DNA from: Minisyncoccota bacterium | GTDB taxonomy: Bacteria; Patescibacteriota; Microgenomatia; UBA1400; PJMF01 | DNA: 6,213 nucleotides | Assembly (NCBI GenBank): GCA_014728425.1 | Contig: WJLO01000082.1 | Coordinates: forward strand, 1 to 6,213 | Direction: 5' to 3' | In this document: positions 1 to 5,690 of the stretch, one piece after another | Layout: every line of letters begins with the position of its first letter | Numbering within the stretch: the first letter of the stretch is position 1 | Program-made: the position numbers and the translations under genes | The notes under the pieces: model-generated | Database searches by the model: none | The model's input: the letters and a program-made list of their open reading frames with translations, nothing else | Told to the model about the DNA's origin: nothing

Positions 1-1897
1 AGCTAGAACTAGCTGCTGTAGACAAAGCTGATAAAGCTTTACTTACCGAACCCAAAGATTCAGTTATACTGGCAACTTGCGTCACTCCACTACTGGCTTG
101 ACCAACTCCATCTTGAGCAAGAGCGCCAGCAGCCCAATAACTATTCATTGATCGGCTATCTGACTGATTAAAGCTAACTGGCAACTGCGACAAAGCTTTA
201 GTGGAAACTCCTAATGCTGTGCCATAAACCAAGTAATTCTCCCACAAAATAATCGAATCTATTGGGTAATTTTTGGTTTTTTGATAATCTTGAAGATGAT
301 TTTTAAAAGCTTGCCACTTAGCTGCTTCCTGCCTGCCTTTTTCAGTCCTTTTTTCGCCTTGGCTTTTGAAAATCAGTGCTATGATAAACAGCCCTATGGC
401 TAGAACAGCCCCCAAAACACAAGAAAGCATCACCAAAGGCATGATTACTGCTATCTCTTGACTACTACTCCAAGCAGACACACCTATTTGCGCCAATCCA
501 ACTAAAAACAAACCAACCACCCCTTTATAATCTTGAGCTTGTTGATGAGCTGACCGCTCAAACCAGCCCTGCTTAAGGCTAATTTGAAAACTCAATCGCT
601 CTAAACTTTTAAAAAATCTCCTCACTGCATGATGATGACGCCGGCAATACTTAACAAGTTTGTTAAACCACAATTGTTTTTTTCCGCTACCCACTCGTTT
701 AAAAATAAAATCATAAACTTGTTGTTGGAGTTTGGTTAACTTAACTTGACGATTGGTTTTTTCTAAACCATATTCATAATCCTTAAAAATAAGGCCTGTT
801 TTCTCTTTGCTGCGAATGATCTTAGCAGCCCGAGCCTGCACCAAAGACAATACCATCGCAGTAAATGCTCGCGGCAACAGGCTCTTGTTACCTCTCAACA
901 ACTGCATTACCTGAGTGGGTTCAAGTTCACTGGGTGGTTCCCAAAGAGTATTAGTGGGATTAATTTTGGGCAAACGCCGATCTTTGCCATCGCGCCAAAA
1001 CTTGATGAGCTCTTTAATAAAAATCACGCCAGCTAATATGTGCAAGCCCAAGGAAATCGCTAACCAAAGCCAGCCTTGTTGAACCTGTTTTTTGGTTTGA
1101 GCAATAAACTCAGCCTCCTGAGATTGGATTTGTGATCGCGAAAAATTGCCAGTTGCAAACTGAGCTGACTGAGTAGCTGCAAAAGCACCTTGATTCATCA
1201 ACACCCGCCCTTCAAAAAACTTGCCTGCTGGCAAATGATCAACTTTAAAATTAAGCTGCTCCAGATTAGGAATCGCTACTTGGCCATCTAAGGGACCATG
1301 AACCCAAGCTTGCAACTGTTCATCTATAATTCCAGCTGGTAATTGCAAAGTCACTTGAACATTGTTTTGATCTAAAGCCCATTGATCACCGACCCATTGC
1401 CAATAAAGTTCTGCCACATCTGAGTGCCAAGTAACTGCGTTTTTAACTGTATAGCGTAATTGAAAACGCCGTTTTTCATCAACAGCCCGATAGAACCACT
1501 GAATATGCAGTTGATCGCCATTTTGCTGGATATAAAAACTCTGAACTGGATTAGCACGCGGTTGCTCTTGATCAACTTGACTAGCAGGTAATTGTTGATA
1601 ACAAAACTCAGCCTCACAAACCTGCACATCAGTAAGCTCATAAGCAAGAGTGCGACCTGGATTGGCACTTTGATCGGGCACTAAGTTAATATCTTGATAA
1701 GCATAAGCATACTGGCCATCAAACTGGTATTCCCGCTCCTCTACCACTTGCATAGAGCCATCTGCCTGTAACTGAGCAGTAATCTGTACTTGGTTAATAG
1801 AATAAGACTTGGCCAATACTAGACTGGGCCAGCAACTTAAATTAAAAGCGGCTGCAATTAATAACAAAACTAACAAGAGCATTTTTTTTAAAAACAT
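1..1897 (-). CDS. DUF2207 family predicted membrane protein (C-terminus cut by window edge)
   Basis: The frame is open from an ATG at 1897-1895 to the left edge, giving 632 residues with no stop. Residues 1-29 form a signal peptide (two Lys, a Leu-rich core, then Ala-rich, possible cleavage near VLA-K). An extracytoplasmic beta-rich DUF2207 domain follows (about 30-265, with the typical opening of SINQVQITAQLQADGSMQV). Membrane segments lie at about 276-298, 459-478 and 483-509, with a basic cytoplasmic stretch (about 299-455) between the first and second. The part after the last helix carries the family's hallmark: W528..F531, then YPIDSIILWENYLVYGTALG around 544-563. DUF2207 proteins usually end in a Ser/Gly-rich tail; the Ser/Ala-rich end here (614-632) suggests only a short piece is missing. 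Molecular function is unknown for the family. It is transcribed away from rplJ. No Shine-Dalgarno precedes the ATG. Family assignment is from recalled motifs and is strong. Confidence 0.87.
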   Translation of the reverse strand, partial: MFLKKMLLLVLLLIAAAFNLSCWPSLVLAKSYSINQVQITAQLQADGSMQVVEEREYQFDGQYAYAYQDINLVPDQSANPGRTLAYELTDVQVCEAEFCYQQLPASQVDQEQPRANPVQSFYIQQNGDQLHIQWFYRAVDEKRRFQLRYTVKNAVTWHSDVAELYWQWVGDQWALDQNNVQVTLQLPAGIIDEQLQAWVHGPLDGQVAIPNLEQLNFKVDHLPAGKFFEGRVLMNQGAFAATQSAQFATGNFSRSQIQSQEAEFIAQTKKQVQQGWLWLAISLGLHILAGVIFIKELIKFWRDGKDRRLPKINPTNTLWEPPSELEPTQVMQLLRGNKSLLPRAFTAMVLSLVQARAAKIIRSKEKTGLIFKDYEYGLEKTNRQVKLTKLQQQVYDFIFKRVGSGKKQLWFNKLVKYCRRHHHAVRRFFKSLERLSFQISLKQGWFERSAHQQAQDYKGVVGLFLVGLAQIGVSAWSSSQEIAVIMPLVMLSCVLGAVLAIGLFIIALIFKSQGEKRTEKGRQEAAKWQAFKNHLQDYQKTKNYPIDSIILWENYLVYGTALGVSTKALSQLPVSFNQSDSRSMNSYWAAGALAQDGVGQASSGVTQVASITESLGSVSKALSALSTAASSS

Positions 1898-1904
1898 TAA
1901 AATT

Positions 1905-1913
1905 ATTTTAACA
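1905..1913 (-). promoter_or_regulatory. Candidate extended -10 promoter of the DUF2207 gene, possibly leaderless
   Basis: On the minus strand the bases read TGT-TAAAAT, an extended -10 (TGn plus a TATAAT-like hexamer), ending 7 bases before the ATG at 1897. No credible -35 is seen at 17 bp (TAGTTT). A start of transcription 6-8 bases downstream would fall at or next to the ATG. This fits the absence of a ribosome binding site and suggests a leaderless mRNA. The surroundings are very AT-rich, so a chance match is possible. Confidence 0.35.
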
Positions 1914-1930
1914 AGTTTTTGAAAAATAAA

Positions 1931-1974
1931 CTAACCCACCAACACCATCCGCTAGCTTTTTAACTATCAAGACT
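1931..1974 (+). repeat. Short (internally deleted) unit of the structured repeat family, next to unit A
   Basis: It begins with the family's 5' block (CTAACCCACCAACACCAT) and jumps straight to a version of its 3' block (GCTTTTTAACTATCAAGAC), so the whole folded core is missing. Nearly the same short unit stands directly before unit D at about 5998-6044, with about five mismatches over 43 bases. Short plus full unit may therefore be one composite element rather than a chance deletion. It lies just upstream of the DUF2207 promoter. Confidence 0.7.
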
Positions 1975-1975
1975 C

Positions 1976-2119
1976 CTGATCTACTAACCCATATACTCCA
2001 TGAGGTTGTTAATAGACAACCACTCAGGCACTGGCGAAAGGAGCACAATTTTCTCGAACCAGTGAGAGCAAAATCGTGTCCTGGAGCCAAAACTAGGTGA
2101 GCTTATTAACTATTAAACA
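1976..2119 (+). repeat. Structured repeat, full unit A
   Basis: This full copy of the family runs from CTGATCTACTAACCC to the hairpin-like TTAACTATTAAACA. Visible helices, in order: GGTTGT/ACAACC (2004-2009 with 2016-2021); TCAG/CTGG around the tri-base loop GCA (one U-G pair); and a long stem. The stem is AGGA (2039-2042) with TCCT (2079-2082), then CAC/GTG, then an A/T-rich helix AATTTT with AAAAT. The invariant block GAGCCAAAACTAG follows the stem. The downstream tail (AACAGTTTGCTCTAAC) resembles that of unit C, not B or D. The unit sits between the divergent DUF2207 and rplJ promoters, ending about 50 bp before the rplJ -10. A 60-codon reading frame on the minus strand is judged spurious. 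Confidence 0.85.
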
Positions 2120-2170
2120 GTTTGCTCTAACAATCAGCAACTAAACTCGCCCATAACTTAACCAAAAATA

Positions 2171-2179
2171 TGATATAAT
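2171..2179 (+). promoter_or_regulatory. Extended -10 promoter of rplJ-rplL
   Basis: TGA-TATAAT is a perfect -10 hexamer with the TGn extension, placed 18 bases before the L10 leader's outer stem. No good -35 is seen at 16-18 bp, which extended -10 promoters can tolerate. Transcription would begin near 2185-2188 and give a leader of about 200 nt before the rplJ start. Confidence 0.7.
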
Positions 2180-2196
2180 AACTCTAATTAATCCCA

Positions 2197-2280
2197 AGAC
2201 AGCGTGCAAACACATAAGCCGCGCCGAGGAAAAAACTACAACCTTTTTACTTCAATTTACTGAAGATTCCTCATTTGTCT
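2197..2280 (+). promoter_or_regulatory. Ribosomal protein L10 leader (autoregulatory mRNA structure)
   Basis: The element carries the family's recognisable sequence GACAGC...GCCGAGG and folds as expected. The outer stem is AGACA (2197-2201) with TGTCT (2276-2280). The first arm is GCGTG (2202-2206) with CGCGC (2220-2224), including one G-U pair. The second arm is GAGGAA (2226-2231) with TTCCTC (2267-2272), capped by CTTCA/TGAAG (2250-2254 with 2261-2265). In characterised bacteria the L10-(L7/L12) complex binds this kink-turn-containing leader and represses its own operon. It lies directly downstream of the -10 and 106 nt before the rplJ start, as expected. No poly-U attenuator follows, so control is probably translational or by stability; that part is inference. 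Confidence 0.9.
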
Positions 2281-2285
2281 AAAGA

Positions 2286-2328
2286 TTAACAACCTGCTTA
2301 AGCAGTGGTTAAAACAACTCGCCACCGC
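2286..2328 (+). promoter_or_regulatory. Two competing hairpins between the L10 leader and rplJ
   Basis: CTGC-TTAA-GCAG (2294-2305) can extend outward with TTAAC (2286-2290) and GTTAA (2308-2312). The alternative pairs GCAGTGG (2302-2308) with CCACCGC (2322-2328), with one mismatch. The two share 2302-2312 and exclude each other. This could be a switch linking leader occupancy to rplJ translation, but no direct sign ties either form to the weak rplJ ribosome binding site. It may be coincidental. Confidence 0.3.
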
Positions 2329-2386
2329 TCAAAGCAAGAATTAAAAATTAAATTAACATCAATTAAACATAACTGGATTCATATTT

Positions 2387-2893
2387 ATGCCAAGTCAATA
2401 TAATCAACAACAAGTGGAGCTGATCAAAGAAAAACTAGCTCAAGCTAAATCAGTTACTATCATTAACTACTCAGGAACTAATGTTAATGATCAAGTCAAG
2501 CTTAGAGCTGCAGTAAAACAAGCTGGTGGCGAAGTTTTTGTTACCAAAAACACTTTAATGAAGCTAGCTTTTGAACAACCAGAATTAGCAGAATCTTTGC
2601 AAGGCATGAATGCCTTAGTCTTCTCTTATGAAGATGCTGTGGCTGCTTTAAAAGCCGTGTATGAATTTCATCAAGAGACCGACAAATTAGAGATCAAGCA
2701 AGGCTTAATGGCAGACAAAGTTCTAACTTTAGCAGAAGTTGACGCTTTAAGTAAGCTGCCAAACAAAGATGAACTAATCATCACCTTAATCCACCGCATT
2801 AAAGCTCCAGGAAATGGTTTGGTTAATGTTCTCAATGCCAACATTAGAGATCTAGTACAAGTTTTAAAAGCAGTTAGTGAACAAGAGGCTTAA
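2387..2893 (+). CDS. rplJ: 50S ribosomal protein L10
   Basis: L10 (uL10) anchors the L7/L12 stalk to 23S rRNA at the GTPase-associated centre of the large subunit. At 168 residues it has the usual bacterial length. Visible family motifs are the N-terminal helix (about 5-20), the LR pair of VKLRAAVKQAGGEVFVTKNTL (38-57) with the conserved KNTL, LQGMNALVFSYEDAV (71-85), LEIKQGLM (101-108) and KLPNKDELI (123-131). The helical C-terminus (about 138-165) binds the N-terminal domains of L7/L12 dimers. The ATG has only a weak upstream TGGA as a possible ribosome binding site, which may matter for leader control. The gene ends TAATAA and is followed after 62 bp by rplL. Neither rplK nor rplA lies upstream, unlike the common bacterial order. 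Confidence 0.97.
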   Translation: MPSQYNQQQVELIKEKLAQAKSVTIINYSGTNVNDQVKLRAAVKQAGGEVFVTKNTLMKLAFEQPELAESLQGMNALVFSYEDAVAALKAVYEFHQETDKLEIKQGLMADKVLTLAEVDALSKLPNKDELIITLIHRIKAPGNGLVNVLNANIRDLVQVLKAVSEQEA

Positions 2894-2917
2894 TAAATTA
2901 ACAATTAGCAAATTAAC

Positions 2918-2942
2918 AACTTTAGTTTAAAGTTACTAAAGT
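2918..2942 (+). promoter_or_regulatory. Alternative hairpins in the rplJ-rplL spacer
   Basis: AACTTTA (2918-2924) pairs with TAAAGTT (2928-2934). Alternatively ACTTTAG (2919-2925) pairs with CTAAAGT (2936-2942), ending five bases before the rplL ribosome binding site. Both are weak A/T-rich stems. Their position could tune rplL translation, since L7/L12 is needed in several copies per ribosome, but chance is quite possible in such AT-rich sequence. Confidence 0.25.
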
Positions 2943-2955
2943 AAAAAGGAGAATT

Positions 2956-3450
2956 ATGGCAAAAGACAGCAACAAGGCTGATAAGGCCAACAAAAAAGCT
3001 GCCAAAGACAAAGACGCAGCTAAAGAAGCTAAAGAGGAAAAATCTCAAGACACTCAAAAGCTTTCTAAAAAAGTCCAAAAAATCGTGGACAGTGTTAAGG
3101 AACTTTCTTTGATGGAAGTTTCTGAGCTAGTAAAAGCTCTGGAAGAAGAGTTTGATGTTAGCGCTGCTGCCCCAGTCATGATGGGCGCAATGCCTGCTGG
3201 AGCTGGCAATGGCGAACAAGCTGCTGTTGAAGAAAAAGATGAATTTGATGTGGTCTTAAAAGACGCTGGCTCAAACAAGATTGCTGCTATTAAAGCTGTG
3301 CGAGCTTTAAAAAGCGATCTAGGTTTAAGTGATGCTAAAGCTTTTGTAGAATCTGCCCCTAAAACAGTTCTTGAGGAAGCTAAAAAGGAAGAGGCTCAAG
3401 AGGCTAAAAAGAAGCTTGAAGAAGCCGGCTGTGTGGTTGAGTTAAAATAA
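2956..3450 (+). CDS. rplL: 50S ribosomal protein L7/L12 with a lysine-rich N-terminal extension
   Basis: L7/L12 (bL12) forms the flexible stalk that recruits translational GTPases. Residues 36-70 are the dimerisation domain that docks on L10 ([15 protein letters not shown], then [12 protein letters not shown]). Residues 71-95 are the Ala/Gly/Met-rich hinge. Residues 96-164 are the GTPase-binding domain ([21 protein letters not shown] through [14 protein letters not shown]). At 164 residues it exceeds the usual 120-130, because about 35 Lys/Ala/Asp/Glu-rich residues precede the normal N-terminus. The start is well supported: AGGAG at 2947-2951 sits 4 bases before the ATG, and the first internal Met (residue 53) would destroy the dimerisation domain. 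The helix following the hinge has [15 protein letters not shown] in place of the more usual LGLKEAKDLVEGAPK. It is the last gene of the operon; rpoB does not follow. Confidence 0.97.
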   Translation: MAKDSNKADKANKKAAKDKDAAKEAKEEKSQDTQKLSKKVQKIVDSVKELSLMEVSELVKALEEEFDVSAAAPVMMGAMPAGAGNGEQAAVEEKDEFDVVLKDAGSNKIAAIKAVRALKSDLGLSDAKAFVESAPKTVLEEAKKEEAQEAKKKLEEAGCVVELK

Positions 3451-3484
3451 ATTAAACTTTACATTTTTCAACAACCAACTGTAA

Positions 3485-3520
3485 AACAAACCATCTCTGT
3501 TGAGGTGGTTTGTTGTTTTT
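3485..3520 (+). terminator. Rho-independent terminator of rplJ-rplL
   Basis: A 12-13 bp stem, ACAAACCATCTC (3486-3497) with GAGGTGGTTTGT (3502-3513), includes one U-G pair and closes on a TGTT loop. It runs into TTGTTTTT. It starts 35 bases after the rplL stop and no plus-strand gene follows at once, so it ends the operon. Confidence 0.92.
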
Positions 3521-3852
3521 CTCCACAACTTTTCCAACTTAAAATACTATAGGATATATTTTAACAATTCAAAAATAATATAGGATAAAATTGTGAATAA
3601 CTTTCAACATATTTAGTTCGTATTTTTTTAGTCACCCAAAAAAACCAAAAATTAACTTCAATAAGTAAAATCAGCTATTTTTAACTGTTTGTTAGCAGAT
3701 AAAATCCCTCTGAAAAACTCCCCCTTGACCCAGTTATTCTTATTCTGCTACTTTAAATATAAATAAAGAAAATTTTGACCCAAAACGTCATATTTTTACA
3801 AAAAATTTTAAAATTATTTATCAACCAAATTTGCTAAATTTAAGGAGCACCT
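3521..3852. other. AT-rich spacer with a paired TATAGGATA motif
   Basis: No gene is supported here. TATAGGATA occurs at 3548-3556 and again at 3579-3587, exactly 31 bp apart (about three helical turns). TATAGGAT occurs once more at 5353-5360. TGTGAATAA (3592-3600) matches the reverse of the DnaA-box consensus TTATNCACA, and TTCTCCACA (3519-3527) is one base off TTATCCACA. These may be chance in AT-rich DNA. The rest holds A/T runs and the candidate promoter at 3725-3754. Confidence 0.4.
3725..3754 (+). promoter_or_regulatory. Candidate promoter of the HTH gene
   Basis: TTGACC (3725-3730), an 18-bp spacer ending in TGC, and TACTTT (3749-3754) give a good -35 with a weaker extended -10. It lies about 100 bases before the start codon and after the rplL terminator. 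A second TTGACC at 3775-3780 has no well-spaced -10. This is the best match found in the spacer, not a proven start. Confidence 0.4.
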
Positions 3853-4164
3853 ATGGCCAAACCAACCCAATCCGCCCAAAATCAACCCAGTCAGGATCAG
3901 AAAAAAAACAATCCTGCTGCTAATCCTAAAAAAAAGACTGGCAAGGCTAGCGATGCTGCTAAATTAGATATAAACAACCTACCCGATCTTTTAACAGTCC
4001 GCGAAGTAGCAGACTTGCTGCGAGTTTCACCACTCACTATTAAACGTTGGGGCAAGCGAGGTAAATTGCCAGCGATTCGCATCAATTCTCGAGGAGATCG
4101 TCGTTATAAAAAAGAAGCAGTGTTGTGGCTGCTGGGTATTAATCCTAATGATGACGACAAATAG
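3853..4164 (+). CDS. Small helix-turn-helix (excisionase/MerR-like) DNA-binding protein
   Basis: A 103-residue protein. Residues 1-40 are Lys/Gln/Asn/Pro-rich and probably disordered. Residues 46-94 form a winged helix-turn-helix of the HTH_17/excisionase kind: LLTVREVADLLRVSPLTIKRW is the helix-turn-helix (46-66), KRGKLPAIRI leads to the wing (68-77), and RGDRRYKKEAVLWLLG closes it (80-95). Such domains bind DNA in excisionases and small regulators. No integrase is nearby, so a role in excision is not implied. The start is backed by AAGGAG at 3842-3847, 5 bases before the ATG. It appears monocistronic and converges on the glycosyltransferase, with 4 bp between stops. The target is unknown; a regulatory role is inferred from the fold alone. 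The basic tail may add nonspecific DNA affinity. Confidence 0.88.
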   Translation: MAKPTQSAQNQPSQDQKKNNPAANPKKKTGKASDAAKLDINNLPDLLTVREVADLLRVSPLTIKRWGKRGKLPAIRINSRGDRRYKKEAVLWLLGINPNDDDK

Positions 4165-4168
4165 CTTG

Positions 4169-4969
4169 TTAACAGCAACTTGACCAAAGTTGATTCCAGA
4201 CCATTTTTATAAACTGCCCTAATCGTAATTGTCGACGCCAGCGCCAAGGCTGTTGTAGTAAACGATAAAGCCACTCCCCACCAATACGTTGGACCCAGGT
4301 TGGCGCCCGTTTCACTTTACCAAGGATAAAATCAAAAGCACCGCCTACTACCATCACCAACCTAACTTTATTTTGCGCTAATAAATCTTGATGAGCTATT
4401 ACCCATTGTTCTTGAAATGGAGCGCCAAAAGCTACAAAAACCAATTCTGGCTGAAGCTTTTGTAAAACAGTTTGTAGCTGTTGTTCTTCTTGCCGAGTTG
4501 GTTGGCTAATGTCTTGATAACCAGGATGCCAAAAAAGTCCTGGTTGCAGCTCACCAACTTGAAAAGACTTAGTTAACTCAACTACTTGCCCACCATTACC
4601 ATAATCACGCCCACCAATCACTAAACTTGACCAACCCTGTTTTTGAATCTTAGGCAACAAGGCTTGCACCACCTCTACTCCAGTTATTCTTGTTGATAAG
4701 GATTGAGCTTGGCCAAACCAACTTAACAGTTTACTAGCCCATACTAAACCAATTCCATCTGGAACTAAAATATCAGCTTGGTGTAAAATTGCTTTAAACT
4801 TAGGGTTTTGGTTAGCCAAAACTAACTGTTCGGGATTGGGGGTAAACAAAATTATTGGTTTTTTAGTAGCTTTTAACTGTAACCATAAATTTCTTAGCAA
4901 ACTAGCCTTTGATCTGCTAAAAAGCTTTAAGTCAAACAAAAAAACGCTTGCATCACTCTTTTTTGTCAT
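4169..4969 (-). CDS. WecG/TagA/CpsF family glycosyltransferase (GT26)
   Basis: At 266 residues it fits the family, whose members add N-acetylmannosamine, its uronate or related sugars from a UDP donor to a polyprenol-linked GlcNAc acceptor at the inner face of the membrane, during polymer or capsule synthesis. Motifs in order: FTPNPEQLV (42-50), ILVPDGIGLVWA (67-78) with the proposed catalytic Asp71, RITG (94-97), GG followed by RDYG (119-124), VAFGAPFQEQW (179-189), VVGGAFDFILGKVKRAPTW (207-225), GEWLYRLLQQPWRWRRQ (231-247). The Arg/Trp-rich C-terminus (about 235-260) corresponds to the membrane-associating appendage described for TagA. The start has AAGGA (4975-4979) five bases upstream. 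No other envelope-polymer genes are adjacent, so the exact sugar cannot be named and no symbol is given. Family call is firm; substrate is not. Confidence 0.95.
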   Translation of the reverse strand: MTKKSDASVFLFDLKLFSRSKASLLRNLWLQLKATKKPIILFTPNPEQLVLANQNPKFKAILHQADILVPDGIGLVWASKLLSWFGQAQSLSTRITGVEVVQALLPKIQKQGWSSLVIGGRDYGNGGQVVELTKSFQVGELQPGLFWHPGYQDISQPTRQEEQQLQTVLQKLQPELVFVAFGAPFQEQWVIAHQDLLAQNKVRLVMVVGGAFDFILGKVKRAPTWVQRIGGEWLYRLLQQPWRWRRQLRLGQFIKMVWNQLWSSCC

Positions 4970-5036
4970 CTAAGTCCTTAAGTAAAAGTTGTTGCTACCA
5001 ATAAAAAGGCCAAAAGTATTTGTCCTAATTTATTAA

Positions 5037-5065
5037 ATTGTATCAAGTTTTCTTTATCACGTCAC
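5037..5065 (-). promoter_or_regulatory. Candidate promoter of the glycosyltransferase gene
   Basis: On the minus strand GTGACG (5065-5060), a 17-bp spacer ending in TGA, and TACAAT (5042-5037) make a good extended -10 promoter with four of six -35 matches. It lies about 68 bases before the ATG, leaving room for a leader with the AAGGA site. A weak plus-strand reading frame across this position has no ribosome binding site and is not taken as a gene. Confidence 0.55.
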
Positions 5066-5469
5066 ATCCAAGCTTAAATCAGTTTCGGTTGTTTTGGGAT
5101 TTATTTGGATTTTTGCCAAAAAACTGCATTTTTTGCATCAAAAAAGCAATTTTTTACTTGCCAACGATCATTAAACACTCAAGTCTTCAAAAACAACTTT
5201 ATGATTTTTCCCGTTTTTGAGTACAATTTGACTTGAGTTAGACATGGTTTTAATTATCATCTTAAACTAACTCAATCAACAACCCTAGCCTGCAAAACCC
5301 AACTTAACCAGCATTAATCTGATTAAAACAAAATTCCAAGATTCTCAAAAATTATAGGATGCTAAACACCAAACAACTACCAAGAAACTCGCACAACCTC
5401 TCCCGCTTAGCTCACTAAAAAAACTCATCTGCGCTATTTAGCCAAACAGCCAATTAACTATTAAAACGC
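5066..5469. other. Gene-free stretch before the repeat array
   Basis: No supported gene. The left part is rich in A and T runs (for example GCATTTTTTGC at about 5126-5137) and includes the inverted repeat at 5177-5238. From about 5380 the sequence (AAACTCATCTGCGCTATTTAGCCAAACAGCC and on to AACTATTAAAACG) resembles the stretch after unit C (near 5872-5910, containing GGCTAAACAGC). It is therefore probably degenerate repeat-array material leading into unit B. Confidence 0.4.
5177..5238. repeat. Two-step imperfect inverted repeat
   Basis: The outer arms ACTCAAGTC (5177-5185) and GACTTGAGT (5230-5238) are perfectly complementary over 9 bp. The inner arms TCAAAAAC (5187-5194) and GTTTTTGA (5213-5220) are perfect over 8 bp. 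The loop is 18 bases; one base separates the arms on the left and nine on the right. It lies in no gene and has no U-tract suited to a terminator. It could be a transcribed hairpin, a protein-binding palindrome or a relic of a mobile element end. Function is not evident. Confidence 0.6.
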
Positions 5470-5638
5470 CTGATTTACTAACCAACAAACACCATGAGGC
5501 TGCTAATTAACAACCATCCAGGCGCTGGCGCAAGGAGCACAATTTTCTCGAACTAGTGAGAGCAAAATTAGTGTCCTGGAGCCAAAACTAGCTAGGCTCT
5601 TAACTATTAAGCATGTTTTTAATTTCAACTACTTTTTG
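5470..5638 (+). repeat. Structured repeat, full unit B
   Basis: This unit is 169 bases long and matches unit D at 165 positions. The differences are three in the 5' block and one in GCAA versus GAAA after CTGGC. Helices: a 5' hairpin GGCTG/CAACC with one mismatch; CCAG-GCG-CTGG (5518-5528); and the long stem AGGA (5533-5536) with TCCT (5574-5577), then CAC/GTG, AATTTT/AAAATT and CTC/GAG, capped by a loop containing ACTAGT. Next comes GAGCC/GGCTC around the invariant CCAAAACTAG. It ends with CTTAA-CTA-TTAAG followed by CATGTTTTT, which could act as a weak terminator of an RNA read on the plus strand. Confidence 0.88.
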
Positions 5639-5690
5639 CAGGTTAAATTACTTTGAAAAGAAGAGTGTTTTTTTTGAATGTTAAAAAGCT

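Noticed and set aside
1372..1668. 98-codon minus-strand frame
   Set aside because: It lies inside the DUF2207 coding region in another frame; the DUF2207 frame has clear family motifs and is continuous.
2050..2075. tRNA T-arm-like GGTTCGA on the minus strand of unit A
   Set aside because: No acceptor, D-arm or anticodon arm can be fitted around it, and other copies of the repeat do not keep the sequence.
1908..2090. 60-codon minus-strand reading frame across repeat unit A
   Set aside because: It lies wholly on the structured repeat, has no ribosome binding site or recognisable protein motif, and the repeat copies evolve by stem-preserving changes rather than codon-preserving ones.
3519..3600. 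Replication origin
   Set aside because: Only one full and one near match to a DnaA box are seen, with no dnaA/dnaN neighbour; in AT-rich sequence this is not enough.
4176..4192. CAACTT/AAGTTG hairpin at the convergent gene ends as a bidirectional terminator
   Set aside because: The stem is only 6 bp, lies within the glycosyltransferase coding end, and no U-tract flanks it on either strand.
5038..5220. 60-codon plus-strand frame starting with TTG
   Set aside because: There is no ribosome binding site, its composition (Phe/Ile/Leu/Lys) reflects AT-rich DNA, it overlaps the candidate glycosyltransferase promoter, and its end lies in the inverted repeat.
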